Shown one piece after another: positions 40,772 to 47,973 of a stretch of DNA of 64,000 nt (positions are counted from its first letter, which is position 1; each line of letters starts with the position of its first letter). Origin of the DNA: Bog-473 sp963745175 (GTDB lineage Bacteria; Actinomycetota; Acidimicrobiia; Acidimicrobiales; RAAP-2); assembly GCA_963745175.1 (NCBI GenBank), contig CAVUWK010000006.1, positions 248,001 through 312,000 of the forward strand, given 5' to 3'. The translations under genes were made by a program, and so were the position numbers. Under the pieces are notes generated by a model. That model did no database searches, was not told the origin of the DNA, and saw nothing but the letters and a program-made list of their open reading frames with translations.

Positions 40772-41923
40772 ATGACCACTCTCGCCCGAACACACGCTGC
40801 CACCCGCCGCAATGTGCCTCCGTTCGACCTCATCCTGCTCACCGCCACCATGCTGGTGTCGATCATCGGCGTGGTCATGGTCTACACGGCGACGCGCGGC
40901 TCTCTGCTGGCCCAGGGCGAGGACCCCAAGACCTTCCTGAAGAAGCAGGGCCTCTTCGTCGTCCTCGGCGTCATCACCATGGTGGTCGTGGCCCTGATCG
41001 ACTACCGGCGCCTCGAACCCGTGGCGACCATCCTGTACTGGCTCATCGTGCTGGCCCTGCTGGGCGTATTCGTCGTCGGGAGCAGCGCCCAGGGCGCCGC
41101 GCGCTGGTTCAGCCTCGGCCCCTTGCAGCTGCAGCCCTCCGAGTTCGCCGTGCTCGCCCTGATTCTGTCTGTGGCGTCGTACTGCGCGCGACGACAAGAG
41201 GAAGGTCTGGCGTGGCGTGATGTCTTCCGGTTGCTGATCATGGCCGGGATCCCGATCGTCCTCGTCCTGCTACAGCCGGACCTCGGGACGGCGATGATCA
41301 TGGTGATCGTGCTGCTCGTGATGTTGGCCGTCGCCGGCTTGCCCATCCGGATCCTGGTGATGCTGCTGGTGGCCACCGTGCTCGTGGCGCTCGTCGCCGT
41401 GGAGGGCGGCCTGCTGCACCACTATCAGATCGCTCGGCTCACGACGTTCTTGAACCCCAACTCGCACAGCACCAATCCCTACGTGCAGTCGGCCATCTAC
41501 AACACGCAGCAGGCCAAGAACGCTATCGGCTCGGGGGGACTGCTCGGCTCGGGGATCGGGCACGGGGTGGAGACGAATCTCGGCTACGTGCCCGAGCAGC
41601 AGACGGACTTCATTTTCACCGCGGTGGCCGAGCAGCTCGGCTTCGTCGGGTCCGTTGGGGTGCTGGGCCTCTTGGGCGTCATCGCCTGGCGGGTACTGCA
41701 CGCGGCCGTCGTGTCCCGGGACATCTTCGGCCGGCTGATCTGCGCCGGCCTCTTCGCCTTCATCGCCTTCAGCGTGTTCCAGAACGCCGGGATGACCATG
41801 GGGATCATGCCGATCACCGGGATCCCGCTCCCGTTCGTCAGCTACGGCGGGACGGCCGTGCTCGTGTTCTTCGCCGCGGTCGGTCTGGCCTTGAGCGTCG
41901 GCGCCCGCCGGAGGTTCCGATGA
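40772..41923 (+). CDS. rodA: SEDS-family peptidoglycan polymerase, RodA-like
   Basis: 383 aa from ATG 40772; the frame is open to 40733, but that overlaps the divergent gene. Ten or so membrane helices. SEDS motifs are AARWFSLGPLQLQPSEFAVLA (near residue 105), VLLQPDLGTAMI with the catalytic-type Asp, GSGGLLGSGIGHG, VPEQQTDFIFTAVAEQLGFV and GIPLPFVSYGGTAVL. The compact length without extensions favours RodA (rod elongation) over FtsW. It pairs with a class B penicillin-binding protein, which is not in this window. The stop overlaps the next gene by 4 bases. Confidence 0.9.
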   Translation: MTTLARTHAATRRNVPPFDLILLTATMLVSIIGVVMVYTATRGSLLAQGEDPKTFLKKQGLFVVLGVITMVVVALIDYRRLEPVATILYWLIVLALLGVFVVGSSAQGAARWFSLGPLQLQPSEFAVLALILSVASYCARRQEEGLAWRDVFRLLIMAGIPIVLVLLQPDLGTAMIMVIVLLVMLAVAGLPIRILVMLLVATVLVALVAVEGGLLHHYQIARLTTFLNPNSHSTNPYVQSAIYNTQQAKNAIGSGGLLGSGIGHGVETNLGYVPEQQTDFIFTAVAEQLGFVGSVGVLGLLGVIAWRVLHAAVVSRDIFGRLICAGLFAFIAFSVFQNAGMTMGIMPITGIPLPFVSYGGTAVLVFFAAVGLALSVGARRRFR

Positions 41924-42591
41924 CCGGCGTGCAGCCCGAGGTGCAGGAGGAGTCCGAGCCCGCGTCGGCCGCAACGGTCCCACCCACGGAGACCGCCGAG
42001 CCGGCGGAGACCGCCGACGTCGTCGAGCCTGTCGAGCCTGTCGAGCCCGTTGAGACCGTCGAGCCCGTCGAGCCCGTTGAAACCGCCGAGCCCGCCGAGT
42101 CCGCGGAGGCGGCCACCCCCGAGCCCGACCCGGCTCCGACGCTCCCGGCATTCCGGGTGATGCACGTCGACGAGGTCTCCCTCGATCTGCCCTCGCAGTA
42201 CCCGGCCGTCACCCTGGTCGAGTCGGAGCCCCCGATGCGCATGCTCGTGTTCCCGGTCGGGCTCCCCGAGGGGACGGCCATGGCCCAGGCCCTCCGGCGC
42301 ATCGAGTCGCGTCGCCCGATGACCCATGAGCTGTTCATGCAGGTGTTGCAGCGGGCGCGCATAGATGTCATCGCCGTGCGCTTGACCGGACGCGACGAGG
42401 GCACCCTGCTTGCCGAGTTGGACCTCATGACGCCGGGCGGCCGCGAGCGAATCGACTGCCGGCCCTCCGACGGCCTCGTGCTGGCTCTGCGCATGCCGGT
42501 GCCGGCACCGATCCTGGTCGACGAGCGCCTCCTCGAGGAGGCCGGCGACGTCGTCCCGATCCCGGAGGACGAGGGCACGCCGCAGCCCTAA
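41920..42591 (+). CDS. Bifunctional nuclease family (BFN/DUF151) protein with acidic repeat N-terminus
   Basis: 223 aa from ATG 41920 (ATGA overlap with rodA). Residues 1-75 are a low-complexity region of Glu, Pro, Val, Thr and Ala with repeats such as EPVEPVEPVETVEPVEPVE. Residues about 80-200 match the BFN domain: LFPVGLPEGTAMAQALRR-like FPVGL, HELFMQVLQRARIDVIAVRL and CRPSDGLVLALRM. The domain was first described as a nuclease active on RNA and DNA; its bacterial role is unclear. A rodA partner is unusual to me. The domain call is good, the function uncertain. Confidence 0.82.
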   Translation: MTGVQPEVQEESEPASAATVPPTETAEPAETADVVEPVEPVEPVETVEPVEPVETAEPAESAEAATPEPDPAPTLPAFRVMHVDEVSLDLPSQYPAVTLVESEPPMRMLVFPVGLPEGTAMAQALRRIESRRPMTHELFMQVLQRARIDVIAVRLTGRDEGTLLAELDLMTPGGRERIDCRPSDGLVLALRMPVPAPILVDERLLEEAGDVVPIPEDEGTPQP

Positions 42592-42668
42592 GGGTGCTCC
42601 GGACCATGAGCGCCATCAAGAGAAAGGCGACAGAGAGCCCGGAGTAACGGCCACACGATCCGGGTCGG

Positions 42669-43064
42669 TCAGTCGTTGGACAGCTGTGCCCCGAACTCCT
42701 TGGCATCGAAGTAGTCGCGCCAGCCGGTGATGACTCCGTCGTGAACCTCAAAGACGCCTGCAACCCTCAAGCCCGCCGTCTTTCCGCCCAACTTGACGTA
42801 ATCGACCCTTTCGGTCATCACAACTGCGCCATCGGACAGGAGGTGGCGAATGTCGGCCTCCACCTCGCCGCCCAGGATCATCATCCCGGCGAGCTCGGCC
42901 ACGATGGCGCCTCGTCCTCGGACTGGTGCGAGCGGGCCGTTGCAATACTCGACGTCCTCGCTGAAGAACCGCCCCAGCGTGACGGCGTCGCCCGTCGGCC
43001 ATGCCTCGACGAACGCTGCCATGAAGTCACGCACGACTCCCTCGGCGCTCGGTGGTCCGCCCAC
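42669..43064 (-). CDS. Limonene-epoxide hydrolase/SnoaL-like (NTF2 fold) protein
   Basis: 131 aa from the GTG at 43064, chosen because the longer frame to 43226 adds a basic stretch unlike the fold. The NTF2-like cone is visible: RDFMAAFVEAWPTGDAVTLGRFFSEDVEYCNGP, then RGRGAIVAELAGM, MTERVDYVKLGGKTAGLRVAGVFEV and ITGWRDYFDAKEF (listed as separate pieces). The RVD, VFEV and WRDYFD order matches limonene-1,2-epoxide hydrolase types, whose catalytic Asp-Arg-Asp is D/R/D; here the Asp in RVDY and in WRDYFD are present. Many relatives have no known substrate. It stands alone, with about 225 gene-free bases on its upstream side. Confidence 0.72.
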   Translation of the reverse strand: MGGPPSAEGVVRDFMAAFVEAWPTGDAVTLGRFFSEDVEYCNGPLAPVRGRGAIVAELAGMMILGGEVEADIRHLLSDGAVVMTERVDYVKLGGKTAGLRVAGVFEVHDGVITGWRDYFDAKEFGAQLSND

Positions 43065-43289
43065 GCCACGTATCGTTGCTCTGCTGTCCCTTTGGCGTCG
43101 AATCGGACGATCCTCGCCCAAGCGTCGAGGACGGCTTAAGTACCCAACGGTGCGGCAGACCCGGCGAAACGGGGGCACCTTCTTCGGTGCCAAGACCACA
43201 GCGGCTGTGGTCGCGCAAATCAACAACGCAAAGCGACGAGCGATCTCACCGAACAGAAAAACCGCTCTGAGCGTTGAGGTCGCTCTCCG

Positions 43290-43943
43290 CTACGGCGCTG
43301 CGAGAGACGGGGCCAGAACCCCGACGGTCTCGAGCTCCGCCCGGAGTTGGTGAGACGATCGGAACGGGTGGGTCCGGATCCCCAACGTGCTGGCCGTCTC
43401 GAGGTTCTCCGTGGTGTCGTCGATCATCAACGTCGTGTTCGGCGTCAGACCGAAACGGTCGAGCAGTCGTTCGAAGATGGCGGGGTCTGGCTTCGCGACT
43501 CCTTCCCGACCGGAGACGACCGTACCGTCAAACCAGCCGAGAAACGGAAAGCGCTCGAGACGGAGCGGATACGTTTCCGCCTCCATGTTGGTGAGGGCGT
43601 AGCAGGGCAGCCCGGTTTCTCTCACTGCCCGGAGGACATCGACAGACCCGGCGTCGACGCCATCGATCATCTCCTCGCTGCGACTCGACCATGCCCAGAT
43701 CAGCTCGGAGAGCTCGGGATGCCTGGAGGCGAGCTCGGCGCACGATGCCGCGGTCGGAACGCCCCGGTCGTGCGCTGCATGCCACGCCGGTGAACAGACC
43801 TCGGCGAGGAACCACTCCATCTCCGCCTGGTTCGCGAACAGCTTGCGGTAGAGGTGCCGGGGGTTCCAATCGAGGAAGACTCCGCCCACGTCGAACACCA
43901 CTGCCCCGACCGGAGGGCGCTGGACCCCAGCGTGAGAACGCAC
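43290..43943 (-). CDS. HAD-superfamily hydrolase (YihX-like)
   Basis: 217 aa from GTG 43943; the frame is open far upstream but there it runs antisense to the DeoR gene. Motif I is VVFDVGGVFLDWNPRHLYRK with the nucleophile Asp, motif II YALTNMEAE, motif III Lys in GVAKPDPAIFERLL, motif IV MIDDTTENL. The cap is the small helical type. Relatives include sugar-phosphate phosphatases such as YihX. It is divergent from a DeoR regulator and an MFS transporter and shares their operator; E. coli ybjI-ybjJ also pairs a HAD protein with a transporter of this MFS group. A CATAAT box lies 4 bases before the start. Confidence 0.87.
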   Translation of the reverse strand: MRSHAGVQRPPVGAVVFDVGGVFLDWNPRHLYRKLFANQAEMEWFLAEVCSPAWHAAHDRGVPTAASCAELASRHPELSELIWAWSSRSEEMIDGVDAGSVDVLRAVRETGLPCYALTNMEAETYPLRLERFPFLGWFDGTVVSGREGVAKPDPAIFERLLDRFGLTPNTTLMIDDTTENLETASTLGIRTHPFRSSHQLRAELETVGVLAPSLAAP

Positions 43944-43947
43944 ATCA

Positions 43948-43967
43948 ATTATGTTAGTTTGAACATT
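43948..43967. promoter_or_regulatory. Divergent promoter with palindromic DeoR-type operator
   Basis: An inverted repeat ATGTT-(6 bases)-AACAT lies at 43951-43955 and 43962-43966, in the only A+T-rich spot of the region. It overlaps the minus-strand CATAAT box of the HAD gene and touches the DeoR ATG at 43968. The half-sites resemble the ATGTTC/GAACAT arms of GlpR-type DeoR operators. Autoregulation and co-repression of the HAD gene are inferred. Confidence 0.6.
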
Positions 43968-44726
43968 ATGGATGTGCACACCCGTCACCTGATGATCCTG
44001 CAGGCGCTCAGCCAACGCAGTCCAGTCCTGGTCGGGGAGCTGGCCGATGCGCTGGATTGCTCCGAGATGACCGTGCGTCGTGATCTCGACTCGCTGGAGC
44101 GCAGTGGGGGCCTCCGACGTGTGCACGGCGGGGCGGCGAGTGTCTTCCTCAGCGCCGAGGAGACCCCGTACAGCCTCCGGGCCCTCGAGTTCAGCGACGC
44201 CAAGGTCAAGATAGGCGCCGCAGCGGCCGGCCTCCTGGCCGACGGGGAGACGGTCGTTCTCGACGGCGGAACAACCGCCATGGAGGTGGCACGAGCGCTC
44301 CGCAACCGGCGCCTGACCGTCATGCCGCTCGCCCTTCGGCCGGTCTTCGAGCTGCACGAGTGCCCGGGCATCAAACTCCTCCTCCCCGGTGGCGAGGTCC
44401 GGCCGGGAGAGCTGTCGTTGACGGGGAGTCTGACCGAACCTTCGTTTTCTCAGCTCCGATTCGACACGTGCGTGTTGGGCCCGTGCGGCATCGACGCCAA
44501 GGCGGGCATGACGACCCACTTTCTCGCCGAGACGGCGGTCAAGCGCGCCGCCGCCGAATCCGCGCAGCGGGTCATCGCGGTGGCCGACTCCTCGAAGCTC
44601 GGGCGAGTGGCGTTCGGCCATGTCTGCGATCTCGACGAGATCGACATCGTCCTGACTGACGCCGGAGCCGACGAGCAGAGGGTGGAGGAGTTGCGGGCGA
44701 TGGGAGTCGATATCCGCTGCGTCTGA
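43968..44726 (+). CDS. DeoR/GlpR-family transcriptional regulator
   Basis: 252 aa from ATG 43968. The N-terminal helix-turn-helix is RHLMILQALSQRSPVLVGEL and CSEMTVRRDLDSLERSGGLR with the RVHGGA hinge, the DeoR signature. The C-terminal DeoRC sugar-phosphate sensor has GETVVLDGGTTAMEVARAL, LLPGGEVRPGELSLTG, LGPCGIDAKAGMTTH and VADSSKLGRVAF. It probably represses the divergent HAD gene and the downstream MFS gene until a sugar phosphate binds. The ATG has no RBS and the operator palindrome abuts it, so the message is likely leaderless or nearly so. Confidence 0.92.
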   Translation: MDVHTRHLMILQALSQRSPVLVGELADALDCSEMTVRRDLDSLERSGGLRRVHGGAASVFLSAEETPYSLRALEFSDAKVKIGAAAAGLLADGETVVLDGGTTAMEVARALRNRRLTVMPLALRPVFELHECPGIKLLLPGGEVRPGELSLTGSLTEPSFSQLRFDTCVLGPCGIDAKAGMTTHFLAETAVKRAAAESAQRVIAVADSSKLGRVAFGHVCDLDEIDIVLTDAGADEQRVEELRAMGVDIRCV

Positions 44727-44740
44727 CGGCGATTCCGCGC

Positions 44741-45989
44741 GTGAACCGACGAACGGCACCAGTGTCGGTGGACCGTTGGCCTCGCCTGGCCGTCATCGCC
44801 GTGTTCTTCGTGCACGGCTTCTTGTTCGCCTCCTGGACGGCCCACATACCGCACCTGAAACAGAGCCTCGGGCTCAGCGACGGCCGGCTCGGACTCGCCT
44901 TGCTGGGAGCCCCCGTCGGCTCGGTCCTGGCCCTGGTGGTGGCTGCCCGCATCCTGCCGAGAGTGGGAAGCGGGCGGATGGTCCGCCTGGCCCTGCTCGG
45001 TTATTGCGTCACGGGACCATTCATCGGGCTCACCGGTTCGTTCGGAACCTTCTTCGTCGCGTTCCTGCTCTGGGGCTTCTTCCAGGGCATGCTCGACGTG
45101 TCGATGAACACCCAGGCGATCGAGGTCGAGCAGATCTCCGGCCGGGTGCTGATGCCAGGTTTCCACGGCTCGTGGAGTAGCGGCGCCCTGGTCGGTGCGG
45201 TCATCGGAGCGTGTGCGGTCGGGCTGGGCGTCTCGCTGAGCGAGCAGCTGTTGGTCCTGGCCGTACCGTGCCTCCTGGTCGTGGGCTGGCTCACGACGAG
45301 GATGATCCCGGACCGGCGGGTGGTAAGCGATGACGCCGAATCTTCGAGAGGCAGTCCCAGGGTGCGCGATCGGCGTGCTGCAAGTGGAGCTGATGGTCCT
45401 CGGCGGCATCGCCTTCGCGGACATGCTCTGCGAGGGTGCCGCAGCCGATTGGGCCGCCGTCTATCTTCACAACTCGGTGCACGCCGTCGCCCTTGTCGCC
45501 GGAATGGGTTTCGCGATCTATGCGTTCGCCATGCTGACCATTCGGCTCGCCGGCAATCGGCTCTTCACCAGGTTCGCCGCCCACCGTTTGCTCCCTCTGC
45601 TCGCCGTCATCGCCACGCTCGGATTCGCCGGGGCTCTCGTCATCGCCCGTCCCGTGAGCGTGCTGGTCGGATTCGCCCTGCTCGGAGCCGGACTCGGTTG
45701 CGTCATCCCGATGACCTTCAGGGCGGCCGGAGCGGTGGACAATGTGGACGCCGGAAGAGCGGTGGCCTTCGTGGCCGGTTGCGGCTGGGCCGGCTTCGTC
45801 GTGGGACCCGTCGTGATCGGGGCGATCGCATCATCGACGACACTGCGCACCGCACTGTTTCTGATCCCCGTGCTCACCGCCATTGTGGCGATAGGTACGG
45901 GGACGGCGAAGGGGTTGCGGCGCCCGGCGCGACCCGCTGAGCCGAACCTCGAGTCACGCGAGTTCGTCGAGGGCCCGGCTCCGAATTGA
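44741..45989 (+). CDS. MFS transporter (YbjJ-like), interrupted by one +1 frameshift
   Basis: GTG start at 44741, 14 bases after the DeoR stop. The first frame covers six membrane helices (HGFLFASWTAHIPHLKQSLG opening, SMNTQAIEVEQISGR after helix 4). The second frame covers the other six (LMVLGGIAFADMLCEGAAAD, GLGCVIPMTFRAAG, RAVAFVAGCGWAGFVVGPV). The break lies between about 45330 and 45385 in the central loop, and skipping one base joins the halves into roughly 415 aa. The family is close to the E. coli YbjJ group, which neighbours a HAD phosphatase there as here. The substrate is probably a sugar or sugar derivative, given the DeoR regulator. Confidence 0.78.
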
Positions 45990-46145
45990 GGGGAGACGGC
46001 ACCGCCACTCTCCCCAGAGCCGAAGGGCGGCACCCCATCTCGGCGTTCGGGTGAGACCGTGGTGTGGTGGGCCATGAGCCGTGAAGGCGAGGGCAGGGCC
46101 GGACCTGGCAAGATCGGTCCCGGACGAGATTCCTGGTGAGGTGCC

Positions 46146-46505
46146 ATGTCTCCTGCTGGTGAAAGTGAAAGACACACGGTGATCAAGATCAACGCCATCA
46201 CGGTGCCCGCGGACTCCGGCGACGAGCTGGCCCGCCGCTTCGCCGCGCGGGCCGGTGCGGTCGACAACCAGGAGGGCTTCGAGGGTTTCGAGCTCCTGCG
46301 CCCGACCGACGACCGGCTGCAGTGGCTCGTCGTCACCCGGTGGCGCGACGAGGAGTCGTTTCAGCAGTGGGTCTCCTCACCCGCCTTCGCCCACGGTCAC
46401 GCCGGCGCCGACCGGCCATCGCCGCACGGCGGACCGGTGTCGGTGTCGTCGGAGCTGTGGTCCTACGAGGTGGCGGGCGGCTCGGACGGGGCCGAGTCCT
46501 CCTAG
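46146..46505 (+). CDS. MhuD/antibiotic biosynthesis monooxygenase-like haem-degrading protein
   Basis: 119 aa from ATG 46146; GTG 46179 is an alternative start that matches the family start VIKINAITVPA better. The dimeric ferredoxin-like ABM fold shows KINAITVPADSGDELARRFA, NQEGFEGFELLRP and WLVVTRWRDEESFQQWV, closely following M. tuberculosis MhuD as I remember it. MhuD uses Asn 7 and His 75 to bind and open haem; an Asn in KINAI and a His in FAHGHAG are in matching places. It would release iron from haem in the cytoplasm. It stands alone and converges on the ftsW-like gene. Confidence 0.75.
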   Translation: MSPAGESERHTVIKINAITVPADSGDELARRFAARAGAVDNQEGFEGFELLRPTDDRLQWLVVTRWRDEESFQQWVSSPAFAHGHAGADRPSPHGGPVSVSSELWSYEVAGGSDGAESS

Positions 46506-46534
46506 AGGGCTTGCCTCGCGGCGCGCGCCGCCGC

Positions 46535-46549
46535 GGTTCCGGAGGAACC
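46535..46549. terminator. Short hairpin between convergent genes
   Basis: GGTTCC-GGA-GGAACC, 30 bases after the MhuD-like stop and just beyond the stop of the opposing SEDS gene. It could serve both. No T-run. Confidence 0.4.
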
Positions 46550-46552
46550 CGC

Positions 46553-47938
46553 TCAGCCCGCCGGGACCATGGGTCGCTCACCCGGCCCGGCGGCCGCGCC
46601 AGCGGACAGCATCTCGGCCTGCGCCACCGCACCCTCGTCGGAGATGCGCAGCATCAGCGCGATCAGGACGTAATTGGCCAGCAGCGACGACCCCCCGTAG
46701 GCGACGAACGGCAGCGTGACACCGGTGAAGGGCAACAGACGCACCACCCCCGCCATGATGAAGAAGGCCTGGAAGCCCAGGATGAGCGTCAGCCCCGTCG
46801 CCATGAGGCGTGAGAAGTCCGAGCGCGCCGTCTGGGCCACCCGGAAGCCGGAGCCGACCAGGAGGATGAACGCCACGACGACGGCGGCGCAGCCGACGAG
46901 GCCCATCTCGGTGCCGATGGCGGCGAAGATCATGTCGCTCGTCAGCTCGGGGATCACCTGGGCGTAGTGGTCGAAGCCGAGACCGGTCCCGCCCACGCCG
47001 CCGGTCCCCATGCTGTACCAGCCCTGGCTGAGCTGGTACCCGCCGGCGTTCTGATTGGTCGCCGTCGGCCAAGGGTTCTGCCACTCGGTGACGCGCAGGT
47101 GCACCTGGCCGAAGTATCGCGCCGCGATATAGGCGCCCACCCCGAACAGCACCAGGCCGAGCACCAGGTAGCCCACCCGCCCCGTGGCCACCCAGAGCAG
47201 GCCGATGAAGAGGACGAAGAGCAGGGCGGCGAAGCCGATGTCGTCCTCCAGTCCGATGATGGCCATGGCGGCGCCCCAGGCCACCAGGATCGGGATGAGG
47301 GGTCGGGGATCGAGGAAGAGGCGGTTGCCGATCTGGGCCGTCGGGATGGTGAGCATCTCCTTGTTCTCCGCGAAGTAGGAGGCGAAGTAGATGCACAGGA
47401 GGATCTTGGAGAACTCGATCGGCTGGAACGACAGGCTGCCGTAGTGCACCCACAGGCGCGCGCCGCCGATCGGCGAGAAGAACAAGGGCGCCACGAGGAA
47501 GATGCCGGCCACGAGCAGCAGGAGGTAGCGGTAGCGCTCCAGGTCGCGCGAGTACCGGACCACCAGCAGGGTGAGGACGTAGAGCAGCACGCCGAGCGTG
47601 GCCCAGGCCGCCTGACCCTTGGCCTGGCCGGGGTCCCAGCGGGCGATGACGACGTAGCCGATCCCGTTGAGCAGGACGGCCAGCGGGAGGATCACCGCGT
47701 TGGCGTTGGGCGCCAGCCAGCGGTTCGCCATGTGCGCCAGCAGCGCCAGCCCGAGCACGATGCCCAGGAAGGCCCCGATGTTGTCGGGGATCTTCGACTT
47801 CTGCCCGAGTGCCGCAATGATGTAGAGCGCGACGATCAGCCCCGCTCCGAACAGGAGCAGTCCCAATTCTGTCCGCCGCTTGGGCTTGGGGCCGAAGACG
47901 TAGCGCGGCAGAGGCGTGCGGCGGGTGGCGGACGGCAC
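46553..47938 (-). CDS. SEDS-family protein, FtsW/RodA type
   Basis: 461 aa from GTG 47938. The longer start at 47980 would overlap the divergent ppk start; the minus-strand TACGAT box ends 7 bases before 47938. Twelve or so membrane helices; SEDS features are GGARLWVHYGSLSFQPIEFSK, GLEDDIGFAALLFVLF, GTGLGFDHYAQVIPELTSD, AAIGTEMGLVG and GVTLPFVAYGGSSLLANY. The extra N-terminal helices and length recall the RodA/FtsW homologue next to pknAB in mycobacteria. It has the DD-to-ED change common in this subgroup. Either glycan polymerisation in elongation or division is likely. Confidence 0.87.
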   Translation of the reverse strand: MPSATRRTPLPRYVFGPKPKRRTELGLLLFGAGLIVALYIIAALGQKSKIPDNIGAFLGIVLGLALLAHMANRWLAPNANAVILPLAVLLNGIGYVVIARWDPGQAKGQAAWATLGVLLYVLTLLVVRYSRDLERYRYLLLLVAGIFLVAPLFFSPIGGARLWVHYGSLSFQPIEFSKILLCIYFASYFAENKEMLTIPTAQIGNRLFLDPRPLIPILVAWGAAMAIIGLEDDIGFAALLFVLFIGLLWVATGRVGYLVLGLVLFGVGAYIAARYFGQVHLRVTEWQNPWPTATNQNAGGYQLSQGWYSMGTGGVGGTGLGFDHYAQVIPELTSDMIFAAIGTEMGLVGCAAVVVAFILLVGSGFRVAQTARSDFSRLMATGLTLILGFQAFFIMAGVVRLLPFTGVTLPFVAYGGSSLLANYVLIALMLRISDEGAVAQAEMLSAGAAAGPGERPMVPAG

Positions 47939-47945
47939 CGGGCGA

Positions 47946-47951
47946 ATCGTA
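47946..47951 (-). promoter_or_regulatory. -10 box for a leaderless start (SEDS gene)
   Basis: TACGAT on the minus strand ends 7 bases before the GTG at 47938. It lies 11 bases from the ppk box on the other strand, so the two divergent promoters share a region of under 40 bases. Confidence 0.5.
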
Positions 47952-47962
47952 GTGGTGGGGGA

Positions 47963-47968
47963 TAGGAT
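47963..47968 (+). promoter_or_regulatory. -10 box for a leaderless start (ppk)
   Basis: TAGGAT ends 5 bases before the ppk GTG at 47974, and only TCGGG lies between them. Confidence 0.5.
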
Positions 47969-47973
47969 TCGGG

